14,615 bases of DNA from NCBI GenBank assembly GCA_025362765.1, contig JANYFI010000080.1, forward strand, positions 1 through 14,615, in the 5' to 3' direction. The notes beneath the pieces were generated by a model, which saw nothing but the letters and a program-made list of their open reading frames with translations, ran no database searches and had not been told where the DNA came from. Source of the stretch: Ferruginibacter sp. (GTDB lineage Bacteria > Bacteroidota > Bacteroidia > Chitinophagales > Chitinophagaceae). Numbering within the stretch: position 1 is the first letter of the stretch; each line of letters opens with the position of its first letter. A program made the position numbers and the translations under genes. This document shows, in pieces, positions 1 to 7,481 of the stretch.

Positions 1-946
1 CTTTAATATTTTTTAAGATGGCGCTGTCAGAAAATGATTTGTAATTTGCTGATAACCGCTCACTAAATTTTACTACGTCGTCGAATGTTACAGATACCAC
101 TGCATTGTCAGTGAGCTCAGGCAATAGCAGTGTAGCTACCGACCAGGCAATGCCGCCGCTAAAGGCGATATTATCACTCATGTTGTAGGCCCCACTTTCA
201 TTGATGGTATAAATTACTTCCGTATTTACAGGTCCGGCAATTACCCGGTAGAGTTGTTTGCTGAAATTGACCATGCTTTTATCATTTTCACATCTTTTAT
301 CTGCTTCATTGGCTGTGCTTTTAGTTCCCCAGCTTAACTGAAACAACTTAAGGTCTTTGGTATTTCCATTTGGAAAATAGCCACCCTTGGTATTGCCGCT
401 GCCAATGTCAATTAAAAAAGTGGTGTATCTTTTTGAATCGGGTATTATGCCAAGATGGGATAGTCGGGCTTCCTGAAACACATCTACTACTTCCACCGTA
501 CGGTTAGGTTCTTTCATTTTATACCGGATGGAATCTGCCAGCTTTTTTATCCAGTTTACCTTGTTGTCTTTTTCCGCCTGTATTTTTACACCACTGCTTA
601 CAACGGTAAAAATATGATCCGTAGGAATATTATAGTTAACAAAAGCCGCCGCATAAAAATTACATACACTTGTAAGTGTAGCATTAAAACTTGCATCAGT
701 AAAAGAAATAAAATCAGTATTGATGGAAGTATCTTTTAAAATGTTGAACGATCCTATTTTGCGGGAGTTTTTACTTATTTCAAGTAAACTCATCTTAACT
801 CCTTTCGATCCGATTTCAATACCGGCGTACACAACAGAATTAGTATATTTTAGTTTTAACTTGGTTTGCGCAACGGTACTAGTAATACTAAGTAATTGCG
901 TCAAAACAACTAAACAAAATACGTATCGTAATAGCCTTATAGTCAT
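1..946 (-). CDS. Exported Ppx/GppA-like protein (actin-like ATPase fold), C-terminus cut by window edge
   Basis: The frame opens at the ATG at 946-944 and stays open to base 1, giving 315 residues without a stop, so the C-terminus lies outside the window. Residues 1-27 form a signal peptide: basic start (TIRLLR), hydrophobic core, and likely cleavage after an Ala or Gln near TVAQ. The mature part shows features of the exopolyphosphatase/GppA family: a phosphate-1-like loop (GIEIGSKGVK, 42-51), a VEVVDVFQEARLSHLG stretch (151-166) that resembles the Ppx segment carrying the catalytic Glu (here E159), a phosphate-2 loop (DIGSGNTK, 180-187), and a Gly-rich SGGIAWS segment (263-269). Known family members are cytoplasmic and hydrolyse polyphosphate or pppGpp; an exported copy is unusual. 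The substrate is unknown. It could instead be a non-catalytic relative, because the first loop has Glu where Ppx has Asp. It stands alone, about 600 bases from the next gene. Confidence 0.72.
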   Translation of the reverse strand, partial: MTIRLLRYVFCLVVLTQLLSITSTVAQTKLKLKYTNSVVYAGIEIGSKGVKMSLLEISKNSRKIGSFNILKDTSINTDFISFTDASFNATLTSVCNFYAAAFVNYNIPTDHIFTVVSSGVKIQAEKDNKVNWIKKLADSIRYKMKEPNRTVEVVDVFQEARLSHLGIIPDSKRYTTFLIDIGSGNTKGGYFPNGNTKDLKLFQLSWGTKSTANEADKRCENDKSMVNFSKQLYRVIAGPVNTEVIYTINESGAYNMSDNIAFSGGIAWSVATLLLPELTDNAVVSVTFDDVVKFSERLSANYKSFSDSAILKNIK

Positions 947-1490
947 ATATTTATAATTTATTAAAAAATACTACAATGTATCTATTTATAGTGTATTGGG
1001 GTATGCAGTTATGAAAATATTACCAAAAATAATGTATTTAACAGGCGGTTATTTTACTTTGAATCGCTTAAATACAATAAGTTATTCAAAGGGGATGAAT
1101 TTTATTTTGGTAGTTCGTTTGCTGAGAGGTTATAGGGTTTTGAGGTTTATCTGCAGGCAACAACTTCTAATATTATTGGTCCTTAACGCGTTCTGTATTT
1201 AAATCATTATTTGCTTATCAGTAAATAGATTGTTGTATTAGCGCTAAAAGGCATTTATTGCCCGAATCTTGATATAGCTTATTCAAACAGATAAAAATAT
1301 TATCAATATTTGTTTATAAAAATTACGCCTAAGCTAGTGCTAACAATAAAAGAGTTGGAAGTCTAAAGAATTCTTCAGTAGGGATTAACGTGGAGTTTAT
1401 ACGGAGATTCGAAGATAGTACTTTTTTTAATTCCACCAACTTTTTTTACTCAGAATAAAATAGTGACATGCGTTGGAGGATGAAGTAGTA
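947..1490. other. AT-rich intergenic stretch with no convincing gene
   Basis: This lies between the start of the Ppx-like gene and the terminator of the outer-membrane protein gene. The only open frame of note is 68 codons (996-1202, plus); it has no recognisable motif and runs antisense across the likely promoter region of the Ppx-like gene. An AT-only inverted repeat (AAATATT, three bases, AATATTT) lies at 1295-1311 and could be a regulator site or chance. I see no tRNA, repeat array or gene remnant here. Confidence 0.6.
963..970 (-). promoter_or_regulatory. Weak candidate -7 element for the Ppx-like gene
   Basis: The minus strand reads TATTTTTT, seven of eight matches to the Bacteroidota -7 consensus TAnnTTTG, with 16 bases between it and the ATG at 946. 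That spacing resembles the other candidate promoters in this window. No TTTG -33 box lies at the expected distance. A full match, TATTTTTG, lies further upstream at 1031-1024. The region is AT-rich, so either could be chance. Confidence 0.22.
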
Positions 1491-1528
1491 AATACAAAAA
1501 CGGTTATACCAGTGAAGGCATAACCGCA
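1491..1528 (-). terminator. Intrinsic terminator of the outer-membrane protein gene
   Basis: On the minus strand, shortly after the stop codon at 1550, CGGTTATGCC (1526-1517) can pair with GGTATAACCG (1510-1501) across the six-base loop TTCACT. This is a ten-pair stem with one G-U wobble, followed at once by a T-rich run (TTTTTGTATTT). Stem, short loop and T-tract together make a standard Rho-independent terminator. Confidence 0.85.
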
Positions 1529-1549
1529 TGTTTTATAAATCCTGGAATG

Positions 1550-4159
1550 TTATTGAACGCCTTCTGTGGCATTCATTTCACCCTTATTGCTTTTCCGTTT
1601 AAACAGGGACGCATCAATTTTTCCGAAACGATAACTAAAATTCAACCTGAACATTTGCGGGTCACGCAGGCGGTTATAGGTTTGGGTAAAATATTCGCTG
1701 CTGCTATATTGATTGCTTACGCGGGTTTTAAAAATATCATTGATACTTAAAGAAACCGACGCCGCATTGTTTTTCATAAAGCTCTTCTTAAATGCCAGGT
1801 CCATTCCCCACGAAGGCAGAATATAGCCCTGCGACGAACTCTGACTTTGCATCATTGGCGGTCCGCCCATACCAGGATTGTTATTTATTGGCAGGTTGGT
1901 TTTTGACTGATAGGTTGTAGTGAATTGTATTGCATAATTTTTAGGCAATTTGAAATTACTGTTGAATTTGCCAAACATACTCCACAAGGCACCCTGCGAT
2001 ACTGTCGTTACATTGGCTGTGTTTACTTTGGAATTGTAAAGATTTAAGTTGGTACTGATATCCCACCATTTGGTTAAATAATTTTGAGCGGTTACTTCAG
2101 CGCCAGCTGAATAACTTGAGTTGGCATTGATATAGGTATTGATCAACTGGGTAGTTCCGGTTACCGCATCAGCAGCCTGTGTTAGATAACGCGTAATTAA
2201 ATCGTCGGTATGTTTGTAATAAATAGATGCCAACACCGTATTGTTACCTGTAAAGGTTTTCAGGTAAGATAATTCCAGGGATTGTGTAAACTCCGGAACC
2301 AGGTCTGGGTTTCCCCTGGTAATATTTAATTTATCAGTATAGTCAGTAAACGGAATCAGTTGAAAAAAGTTAGGCCTGTTAACACGGCGGCTATAGCTTA
2401 TTTGCAATTGTTGCTTTCCGCTTAATTGCTGGCTTAAAAATATGGACGGGAATAAGCTAACAGGATAACTGTGTTTAAACTGATCACCGGTGTTGATTAA
2501 AGTGCCTGTATAATCCGAGTGCTCAGCCCGAAGTCCCACTTTATAGCTGAAGTTTTTAATGGCGCTGCTTATGGTTGCATAGGCAGCATATACATTGTCT
2601 TTATTGGTGTAATTACTGGTAGCTGAAGGAATGATAACATAATCGTTGCCGTCGTAAAGATAGTTATCATTGATGTTGGTTCTGCTGCGGATTGCGGCTC
2701 TTACACCGGTTTCCAGCTTGGTAAGTTTACTAAAGGGTTTTACATAATCTGACTGTATCACGAAGTTTTTATCATTGCCGCTGCCGAGTGCCTTTTGCAA
2801 TTCTGTATTGGTAATTACACCGCTGTTGTTGAGGTAGTTGGTGGTATACAAAGAATTATTGTTATTTTTTCCACTAAATAAATTCGCATCAACGGTAATT
2901 TCTTCTCCTTCCTGGGGAAAGATATGTTTTAAGCCAAATACAAGCCCTTGTCCGTTAAAGTCACGGGAACCCGAAGTAGTACGGTTACTGTTGGCGCTTA
3001 TTTTTCCGCTGTTGAATAAACTATCCGTAGTAATATTGATTATCTCATTAGGATTAAACTTGCCATGTACTTTTATGCCAGTTAATGACAAGGTAGTTCT
3101 GTTGGTTATAAAATAATCAAAACCAACTTTACCAAACAAAAAGCCACCGGTAGTTTTATTGAAGTTGGTCTGGTTCACTGTAGTTTGCGGTGTATCAAGC
3201 AGGTTTAACCGGTCGGTAGTACCTGTGGTGCGGCCTTTATTTTGATTCACCATTAAGGATCCGGTAAAATTGAATTTGTTTTGTCTGAAACTAAAATCAC
3301 CGCCGCCGTTGAGGGCCCCACGTTTATCAACGCCAGCCCTAAGGTTGCCATTGTAACCGGTTTTTTTATTCTTCTTTAAAACAATATTCAAAATGCCGGC
3401 GCCTCCACCGGAAGCATCGTATTTGGCGGAGGGATTAGTAATCACTTCCACGCTTTCAATGGCGTCGGCAGGAATCTGGTCAAGCGTAAGCGTAGTAGGT
3501 CTGCCATCAATCAGCAAGGTTGGTGCGGCATTGCGCAACGTTACATTGCCATCAATATCCACATTTACAGAAGGTACATTGCGCATTACATCCAGCCCGG
3601 TACCGCCCGCACTCATGATGTTCTTTTCAACATTAAATATTTTTTTATCGGCCGATAATCTTACCGGGGCTACCGTAGATGTTATAGTAACATCCTGTAA
3701 TTGTTTGCTGTCAGTCGTAAGTTTGATATTGCCCAGGTCTTTTTCAAAAGAAGGCATTCCCCCGGCTGCAGGCTTCGCTGCACCTGGTTCCATCTTCGGC
3801 ATAAATGAAACGGTTAACTCAGTTGCCTTAAAGCCGCTGCTGCTTATTTTTAATTGAAGGTTGCCCATTACCGGCAGCTCTTCAAAATTAAAATCTCCGT
3901 TGGCTTTGGTAATCATGCCTTTTTGCAACACTTCCTTTATTTTTTTAGTAGCGCTATCCATTTTTTTACGCATCAGCATTACGGAGGCACCACTTACCGG
4001 CTTACCCTCATCATCTGTTAGTTTGCCGTACACATGGCCAATATTGCCGGGACCATTGCCGTTTGCACCCATTCCGCCTGAAGGCATTCCCTGGGGCATT
4101 TGTGCCATCGCACTGGTGGTATAAACGATAACAGCAAGGAGTAAAAAAATCTTTTTCAT
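1550..4159 (-). CDS. Outer-membrane beta-barrel protein, TonB-dependent receptor type, with carboxypeptidase-like N-domain
   Basis: This 869-residue protein starts at ATG 4159. A longer frame to 4201 exists, but 4159 is chosen because MKKIFLLLAV... begins a textbook signal peptide (1-20, ending SAMAQ) and a promoter element lies at 4188-4181, inside the longer version. A Met/Gly/Pro-rich linker (21-39) is followed by a carboxypeptidase regulatory-like beta-sandwich (about 41-118; GKLTDDEGKPVSGASV), a second Gly/Pro/Met linker (about 122-138), a plug-like domain (about 155-262; LLIDGRPTTL and SVEVITNPSAKYDASGGG), and then a barrel of alternating strands to FRLNFSYRFG and a short polar tail. 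This matches the outer-membrane beta-barrel family common in Bacteroidota, which resembles TonB receptors. It probably imports or binds an unknown ligand at the outer membrane. No SusD-like lipoprotein or anti-sigma partner adjoins it, so the ligand cannot be read from context. Confidence 0.88.
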   Translation of the reverse strand: MKKIFLLLAVIVYTTSAMAQMPQGMPSGGMGANGNGPGNIGHVYGKLTDDEGKPVSGASVMLMRKKMDSATKKIKEVLQKGMITKANGDFNFEELPVMGNLQLKISSSGFKATELTVSFMPKMEPGAAKPAAGGMPSFEKDLGNIKLTTDSKQLQDVTITSTVAPVRLSADKKIFNVEKNIMSAGGTGLDVMRNVPSVNVDIDGNVTLRNAAPTLLIDGRPTTLTLDQIPADAIESVEVITNPSAKYDASGGGAGILNIVLKKNKKTGYNGNLRAGVDKRGALNGGGDFSFRQNKFNFTGSLMVNQNKGRTTGTTDRLNLLDTPQTTVNQTNFNKTTGGFLFGKVGFDYFITNRTTLSLTGIKVHGKFNPNEIINITTDSLFNSGKISANSNRTTSGSRDFNGQGLVFGLKHIFPQEGEEITVDANLFSGKNNNNSLYTTNYLNNSGVITNTELQKALGSGNDKNFVIQSDYVKPFSKLTKLETGVRAAIRSRTNINDNYLYDGNDYVIIPSATSNYTNKDNVYAAYATISSAIKNFSYKVGLRAEHSDYTGTLINTGDQFKHSYPVSLFPSIFLSQQLSGKQQLQISYSRRVNRPNFFQLIPFTDYTDKLNITRGNPDLVPEFTQSLELSYLKTFTGNNTVLASIYYKHTDDLITRYLTQAADAVTGTTQLINTYINANSSYSAGAEVTAQNYLTKWWDISTNLNLYNSKVNTANVTTVSQGALWSMFGKFNSNFKLPKNYAIQFTTTYQSKTNLPINNNPGMGGPPMMQSQSSSQGYILPSWGMDLAFKKSFMKNNAASVSLSINDIFKTRVSNQYSSSEYFTQTYNRLRDPQMFRLNFSYRFGKIDASLFKRKSNKGEMNATEGVQ

Positions 4160-4180
4160 AACAATTATATTATTTGTACA

Positions 4181-4188
4181 CAAAACTA
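4181..4188 (-). promoter_or_regulatory. Candidate -7 promoter element of the outer-membrane protein gene
   Basis: The minus strand reads TAGTTTTG, a full match to the Bacteroidota -7 consensus TAnnTTTG, with 21 bases between it and the ATG at 4159. Transcription would begin near 4174, downstream of the alternative start at 4201, which supports the 4159 start. I see no clear TTTG -33 box at the usual distance. Confidence 0.45.
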
Positions 4189-4378
4189 CCTGTGCCAGCA
4201 TGGTAAATTTTATAAATGAGATAAGTTGTTAAAATGTTGCGACGAAAGGAAGTATTTAAGACAGGAATTATGCAGGCGGCCAGGTGACAAAAAATAATAA
4301 TTTAAAATGGTTTAAATTACCCAATCGTTTTCAAATTCGCCGCTACAATTTTATATCAGCGAAATGCTGCAGCCTTTT

Positions 4379-4390
4379 TGTTTATCTTTA
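4379..4390 (+). promoter_or_regulatory. Candidate promoter element of the GntP-RidA-PLP enzyme-dipeptidase operon
   Basis: TGTTTATCTTTA contains TATCTTTA (4383-4390), seven of eight matches to the -7 consensus TAnnTTTG, with 20 bases between it and the ATG at 4411. The same 12 bases occur upstream of the alpha/beta hydrolase gene (9940-9929, minus strand) at a similar distance from its start. No TTTG box is found at the expected -33 position here. Confidence 0.35.
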
Positions 4391-4410
4391 TTTTTCAGCC
4401 AAATAAAATT

Positions 4411-5727
4411 ATGTCGCTACTTATCCTGTTGCTTGGCATTGCATTGCTTGTTGTATTAATCACCTGGGCCCGCCTTAATGCGTTTGTTGCTTTTCTTATT
4501 GTCGCCATTTTAATTGGCCTGTTCAACGGTATGAACATATTTGCCATCACGGGTTCTCTCCAGAAAGGTATCGGCGATTTGCTGGGGTCCATCATCATCA
4601 TACTTGGCCTGGGGGCCATGTTGGGCAAACTGGTGGCGGATAGTGGCGCAGCGCAAAAAATTGCTACCAGCCTGATGAAGGCGTTTGGTAAAAAATATAT
4701 TATGTGGGCGTTGGTGATAACCGCATTTGTAGTGGGCATCCCTTTGTTTTACAATGTAGGTTTTGTATTGATGGTGCCGCTGATTATCACGCTGGCGAAA
4801 CGGTACAATATTTCTGCAGTGTACATTGGTATACCTATGTTGGCGGCATTGTCTGTTACCCATGGTTACCTTCCTCCACATCCTTCGCCCACGGCGCTGG
4901 TTACACAATACCATGCGGATCTTGGCCTTACATTGTTGTATGGATTTATAGTTGCTGTTCCCGCCATCATTATTGCGGGGCCTTTGTTTGCCACCACTTT
5001 AAAAAAAATCAATTGTCAGCCATTACAAACATTTGCCGGCAAAGAAATTCCTGATGAAGAATTACCTGGCTTATTTACCAGCATGTTTACTGCTTTTCTT
5101 CCGGTTATATTAATTGCATCAAGTACCGTTGTAAAACTAATCGTGCATACAGAAAACAGCTTCACAAAATTGGTGATTGCATTGGGAGATCCGGTGATTG
5201 CTATGACCATTACTTTGCTTTTTGCCATTTATAGCTTAGGAATAAGAAGAAAGCAGAAAATGCAGCAGGTAATGTTATCCCTTGAGAGCGCAGTAAAAGA
5301 CATCGCCATGATTTTATTTATCATTGGCGGGGCAGGCGGGTTAAAGCAAATATTGACAGACACAGGTATCAGCAATCAAATTGCGGCTGGTTTGCAAGGT
5401 ATGCATGTTCATCCATTACTGGCAGCCTGGAGCATCGCAGCAATCATCAGGGTTTGCCTGGGATCAGCTACAGTAGCAGGTTTAACCGCAGCTGGTATTG
5501 TGGCGCCACTGATTGTAACCACCGGCGTTAACCCCAGCCTGATGGTATTGGCAACAGGCGCAGGAAGCCTGATGTTTTCGCACGTAAATGACGGCGGCTT
5601 TTGGCTGTTTAAAGAATATTTTAACCTCTCGTTTAAAGATACCATAAGAACCTGGAGCCTGATGGAAAGTATTGTTTCCATTGTAGGCATCATCGCCATT
5701 TTTATACTCAATTATTTTATTGCTTAA
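4411..5727 (+). CDS. GntP-family permease (gluconate/D-serine type H+ symporter)
   Basis: This is a 438-residue, highly hydrophobic inner-membrane protein, the usual length for the GntP family. The start at 4411 (MSLLILLLGIALL) is preferred over an upstream ATG at 4378, because it begins directly with the first membrane segment, sits behind an A-rich leader, and the candidate promoter lies within the longer version. Family features are GIPLFYNVGFVLMVPL (109-124), the HGYLPPHPSPTALV loop (151-164), GGAGGLKQILTDTGI (307-321), RVCLGSATVAGLTAAG (347-362), and the C-terminal SHVNDGGFWLFKEYFNLS (390-407). Characterised members carry gluconate, other sugar acids, or D-serine (DsdX). Residue patterns alone do not give the substrate. 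It heads a same-strand run with RidA, a D-amino-acid PLP enzyme and a dipeptidase, which favours D-serine or a related D-hydroxy-amino acid over gluconate. No gluconate kinase or dehydratase is nearby. Confidence 0.9.
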   Translation: MSLLILLLGIALLVVLITWARLNAFVAFLIVAILIGLFNGMNIFAITGSLQKGIGDLLGSIIIILGLGAMLGKLVADSGAAQKIATSLMKAFGKKYIMWALVITAFVVGIPLFYNVGFVLMVPLIITLAKRYNISAVYIGIPMLAALSVTHGYLPPHPSPTALVTQYHADLGLTLLYGFIVAVPAIIIAGPLFATTLKKINCQPLQTFAGKEIPDEELPGLFTSMFTAFLPVILIASSTVVKLIVHTENSFTKLVIALGDPVIAMTITLLFAIYSLGIRRKQKMQQVMLSLESAVKDIAMILFIIGGAGGLKQILTDTGISNQIAAGLQGMHVHPLLAAWSIAAIIRVCLGSATVAGLTAAGIVAPLIVTTGVNPSLMVLATGAGSLMFSHVNDGGFWLFKEYFNLSFKDTIRTWSLMESIVSIVGIIAIFILNYFIA

Positions 5728-5769
5728 ATTTACACTTCCTTTAAATTCCCCATCTTTAAATCAATATTT

Positions 5770-6231
5770 ATGACACCGGATGAACAGTTTGCAGCCCTCA
5801 ATCTTTTATTACCACCTGCACCTACACCGTTGGGCGTGTACAAGCCATTTTTAATTGTAGACAATTATTGTTACGTATCTGGCCATGGTCCATTATTAAA
5901 TGATAAAACGTTAATAAAAGGCCGCATTGGTGCAGATATGACATTGGAGCAAGGCAAAGCAGCGGCCCTGCAGGTTGGACTTGCTATTCTCGCAACGCTT
6001 AAACAAAACCTGGGTTCATTTGATAAAATAAAAAGAGTAATAAAAGTATTGGGCATGGTAAACTGCGCAAGCGATTTTGAAAAACATCCATTCGTTATCA
6101 ATGGGTGTAGCGAATTGTTTGCAAAGGTTTGGGGAGAAGATAATGGTGTAGGCGTAAGAAGCGCTGTAGGCATGGGCTCGCTGCCCGATAATATACCTGT
6201 TGAGATTGAAGCCATATTTGAACTGGCCTGA
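5770..6231 (+). CDS. RidA/YjgF/UK114-family enamine-imine deaminase
   Basis: This is a 153-residue soluble protein, somewhat longer than E. coli RidA (128 residues), as in the longer YjgF-like subfamilies. It starts 42 bases after the permease stop. The family core is clear: YVSGHGPLL (35-43), a helix with QVGLAILATLKQNLGSFDKI (68-87), the strand RVIKVLGMVNCASDFEKHP (89-107), then GVRSAVGMGSLPDNIPVEIE (128-147). R130 aligns with the RidA arginine that binds the substrate carboxylate (R105 in E. coli), and E145, fifteen residues later, matches the conserved Glu (E120). Catalytically active RidA enzymes hydrolyse 2-aminoacrylate and related enamines or imines, formed by PLP-dependent serine/threonine dehydratases, to the keto acid and ammonia. 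Its position directly before such a PLP enzyme suggests it finishes that reaction and limits damage by the reactive intermediate. There is no signal peptide, so it acts in the cytoplasm. Confidence 0.92.
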   Translation: MTPDEQFAALNLLLPPAPTPLGVYKPFLIVDNYCYVSGHGPLLNDKTLIKGRIGADMTLEQGKAAALQVGLAILATLKQNLGSFDKIKRVIKVLGMVNCASDFEKHPFVINGCSELFAKVWGEDNGVGVRSAVGMGSLPDNIPVEIEAIFELA

Positions 6232-6286
6232 GCCAATAAAGTTGCTGATTATTTCAACAATATTTTTACAGCTTTAAAAAATAAGT

Positions 6287-7390
6287 ATGCACTGGTTTAC
6301 TATAACAAATATTGATACCATTGATTCACCTGCACTGGTAATTTACAAGGAAAGAGTGGAAGAAAATATAGCACTTTTAAAAGGAATGGTGGAGGGTAAA
6401 GTTGAAAGGCTTCGCCCTCACGTAAAAACAAATAAGATAAGCGAAGTGTGTCAGATGATGATGGACGCCGGTATCACTAAATTTAAGTGCGCCACCATCG
6501 CCGAAGCCGAAATGCTGGCTATGATAAAAGCGCCCGACGTGCTGTTATCTTACCAGCCCGTGGGTCCCAAAGCAAACCGTTTAGCTGCGTTGGTGGAGAA
6601 ATATCCCGACACAATTTTCTCCGCAGTAATCGACAATATTCATTCAGCAGCATACCTTTCCCAATTGTTTACAGCAAAAAAATTATCGCTCAATTTATTT
6701 CTTGATCTCAATACCGGTATGAACAGAACAGGGATTACTGCCGCCCACGCTGCACAATTATTTGAAGCTGTCCGTTCGTTGCCTTCTGTAAAAGTGATTG
6801 GCCTGCATGGGTACGATGGACATATTCATGATACCGATCCTGCACTGCGCAAACAACACGTAGATATGGCTTTTAGCAAAGTGGAGATTCTTGCCGCGGC
6901 CATTGAAGCGGTATCGAAGCAACCCGTTATCATTGTAGCTGGAGGTTCTCCCACCTTCCCGGTATATGCCGATAGAAAGGAGGTGGAATGCAGCCCTGGG
7001 ACATTTATTTTTTGGGATTGGGGCTATAAGCATACCATGCCGGATGAACCTTTTGACTATGCAGCCCTGGTAATTACACGGGTAATTAGTATTGTAGATG
7101 AACACACCATCACCACCGACCTGGGGCATAAATCTGTCGCTGCAGAAAATCCTTTTCCGCGGGTACATTTTTTAAATGCACCTGAAGTGGAGCCAGTGTC
7201 GCAAAGTGAAGAGCACTTGGTGGCAAAAGTACCTGATGCTTCAAAATATACAATCGGACAGGTATTTTACGGCGTACCGGTGCATATTTGCCCTACCGTT
7301 GCTTTGTATGAAAGAGCGGTAGTGATTGAAAATAATATCGCTTCAGCTGAATGGAAAGTTATTGCGAGAGACAGGAAGATTACAGTGTAA
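6287..7390 (+). CDS. PLP-dependent D-serine dehydratase/D-threonine aldolase family enzyme, dehydratase-like metal site
   Basis: This 367-residue cytoplasmic protein has the fold-type III (alanine-racemase-like) barrel followed by a beta domain. The PLP lysine is K47 in RPHVKTNK (43-50). Other family features are LDLNTGMNRTGI (139-150), GLHGYDGHIH (172-181), the phosphate-binding GGSPTFP (219-225), SPGTFIFWDWGY (236-247) and TDLGHKSV (277-284). The C-terminal metal motif is PVHICP, giving H333 and C335. Characterised D-serine dehydratases (eukaryotic DSD type) and D-threo-3-hydroxyaspartate dehydratase use H-x-C to bind zinc, whereas D-threonine aldolases use H-x-D. I therefore infer a dehydratase: a D-hydroxy-amino acid gives an enamine, then a keto acid and ammonia. 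D-serine is the simplest substrate, and D-threo-hydroxyaspartate or D-threonine are alternatives. The start lies 55 bases after the RidA stop, consistent with co-transcription. General annotation would read D-TA family PLP-dependent enzyme. Confidence 0.88.
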   Translation: MHWFTITNIDTIDSPALVIYKERVEENIALLKGMVEGKVERLRPHVKTNKISEVCQMMMDAGITKFKCATIAEAEMLAMIKAPDVLLSYQPVGPKANRLAALVEKYPDTIFSAVIDNIHSAAYLSQLFTAKKLSLNLFLDLNTGMNRTGITAAHAAQLFEAVRSLPSVKVIGLHGYDGHIHDTDPALRKQHVDMAFSKVEILAAAIEAVSKQPVIIVAGGSPTFPVYADRKEVECSPGTFIFWDWGYKHTMPDEPFDYAALVITRVISIVDEHTITTDLGHKSVAAENPFPRVHFLNAPEVEPVSQSEEHLVAKVPDASKYTIGQVFYGVPVHICPTVALYERAVVIENNIASAEWKVIARDRKITV

Positions 7391-7481
7391 TAAAACACTA
7401 TGCTGCTGGAATTAACCGTATTGCCGTTTATAATATTGGTACAAAAAATCAATAATTACTTTTTAAAAATTACAATAACGC

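Noticed and set aside
996..1202. 68-codon plus-strand open frame in the left intergenic region
   Set aside because: It has no motif, no homologue I recognise, and reads across the likely promoter of the Ppx-like gene; chance frame.
1295..1311. AAATATT/AATATTT inverted repeat as an operator
   Set aside because: Composed only of A and T in an AT-rich region and far from both flanking gene starts; likely chance.
2838..4124. Plus-strand open frames antisense to the outer-membrane protein gene (2838-3116, 3393-3857, 3861-4124)
   Set aside because: They are mirror frames of a long, well-supported coding region, with no family features of their own.
4160..4201. Upstream ATG giving a 14-residue longer outer-membrane protein
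   Set aside because: The extra residues would precede a standard signal peptide starting MKKIF, and a -7 promoter element lies within them.
4378..4410. Upstream ATG giving an 11-residue longer GntP permease
   Set aside because: The candidate -7 element falls inside this extension, and the family usually starts at the first membrane helix, as at 4411.
4510..5054. Overlapping frames within the GntP gene on both strands, including 4704-5054 plus
   Set aside because: Out-of-frame readings of a permease with continuous family motifs.
7457..7464. TACTTTTT as an internal promoter before the dipeptidase gene
   Set aside because: Only a partial -7 match in AT-rich DNA with no well-placed TTTG box; noted in the gene entry but not listed as a feature.
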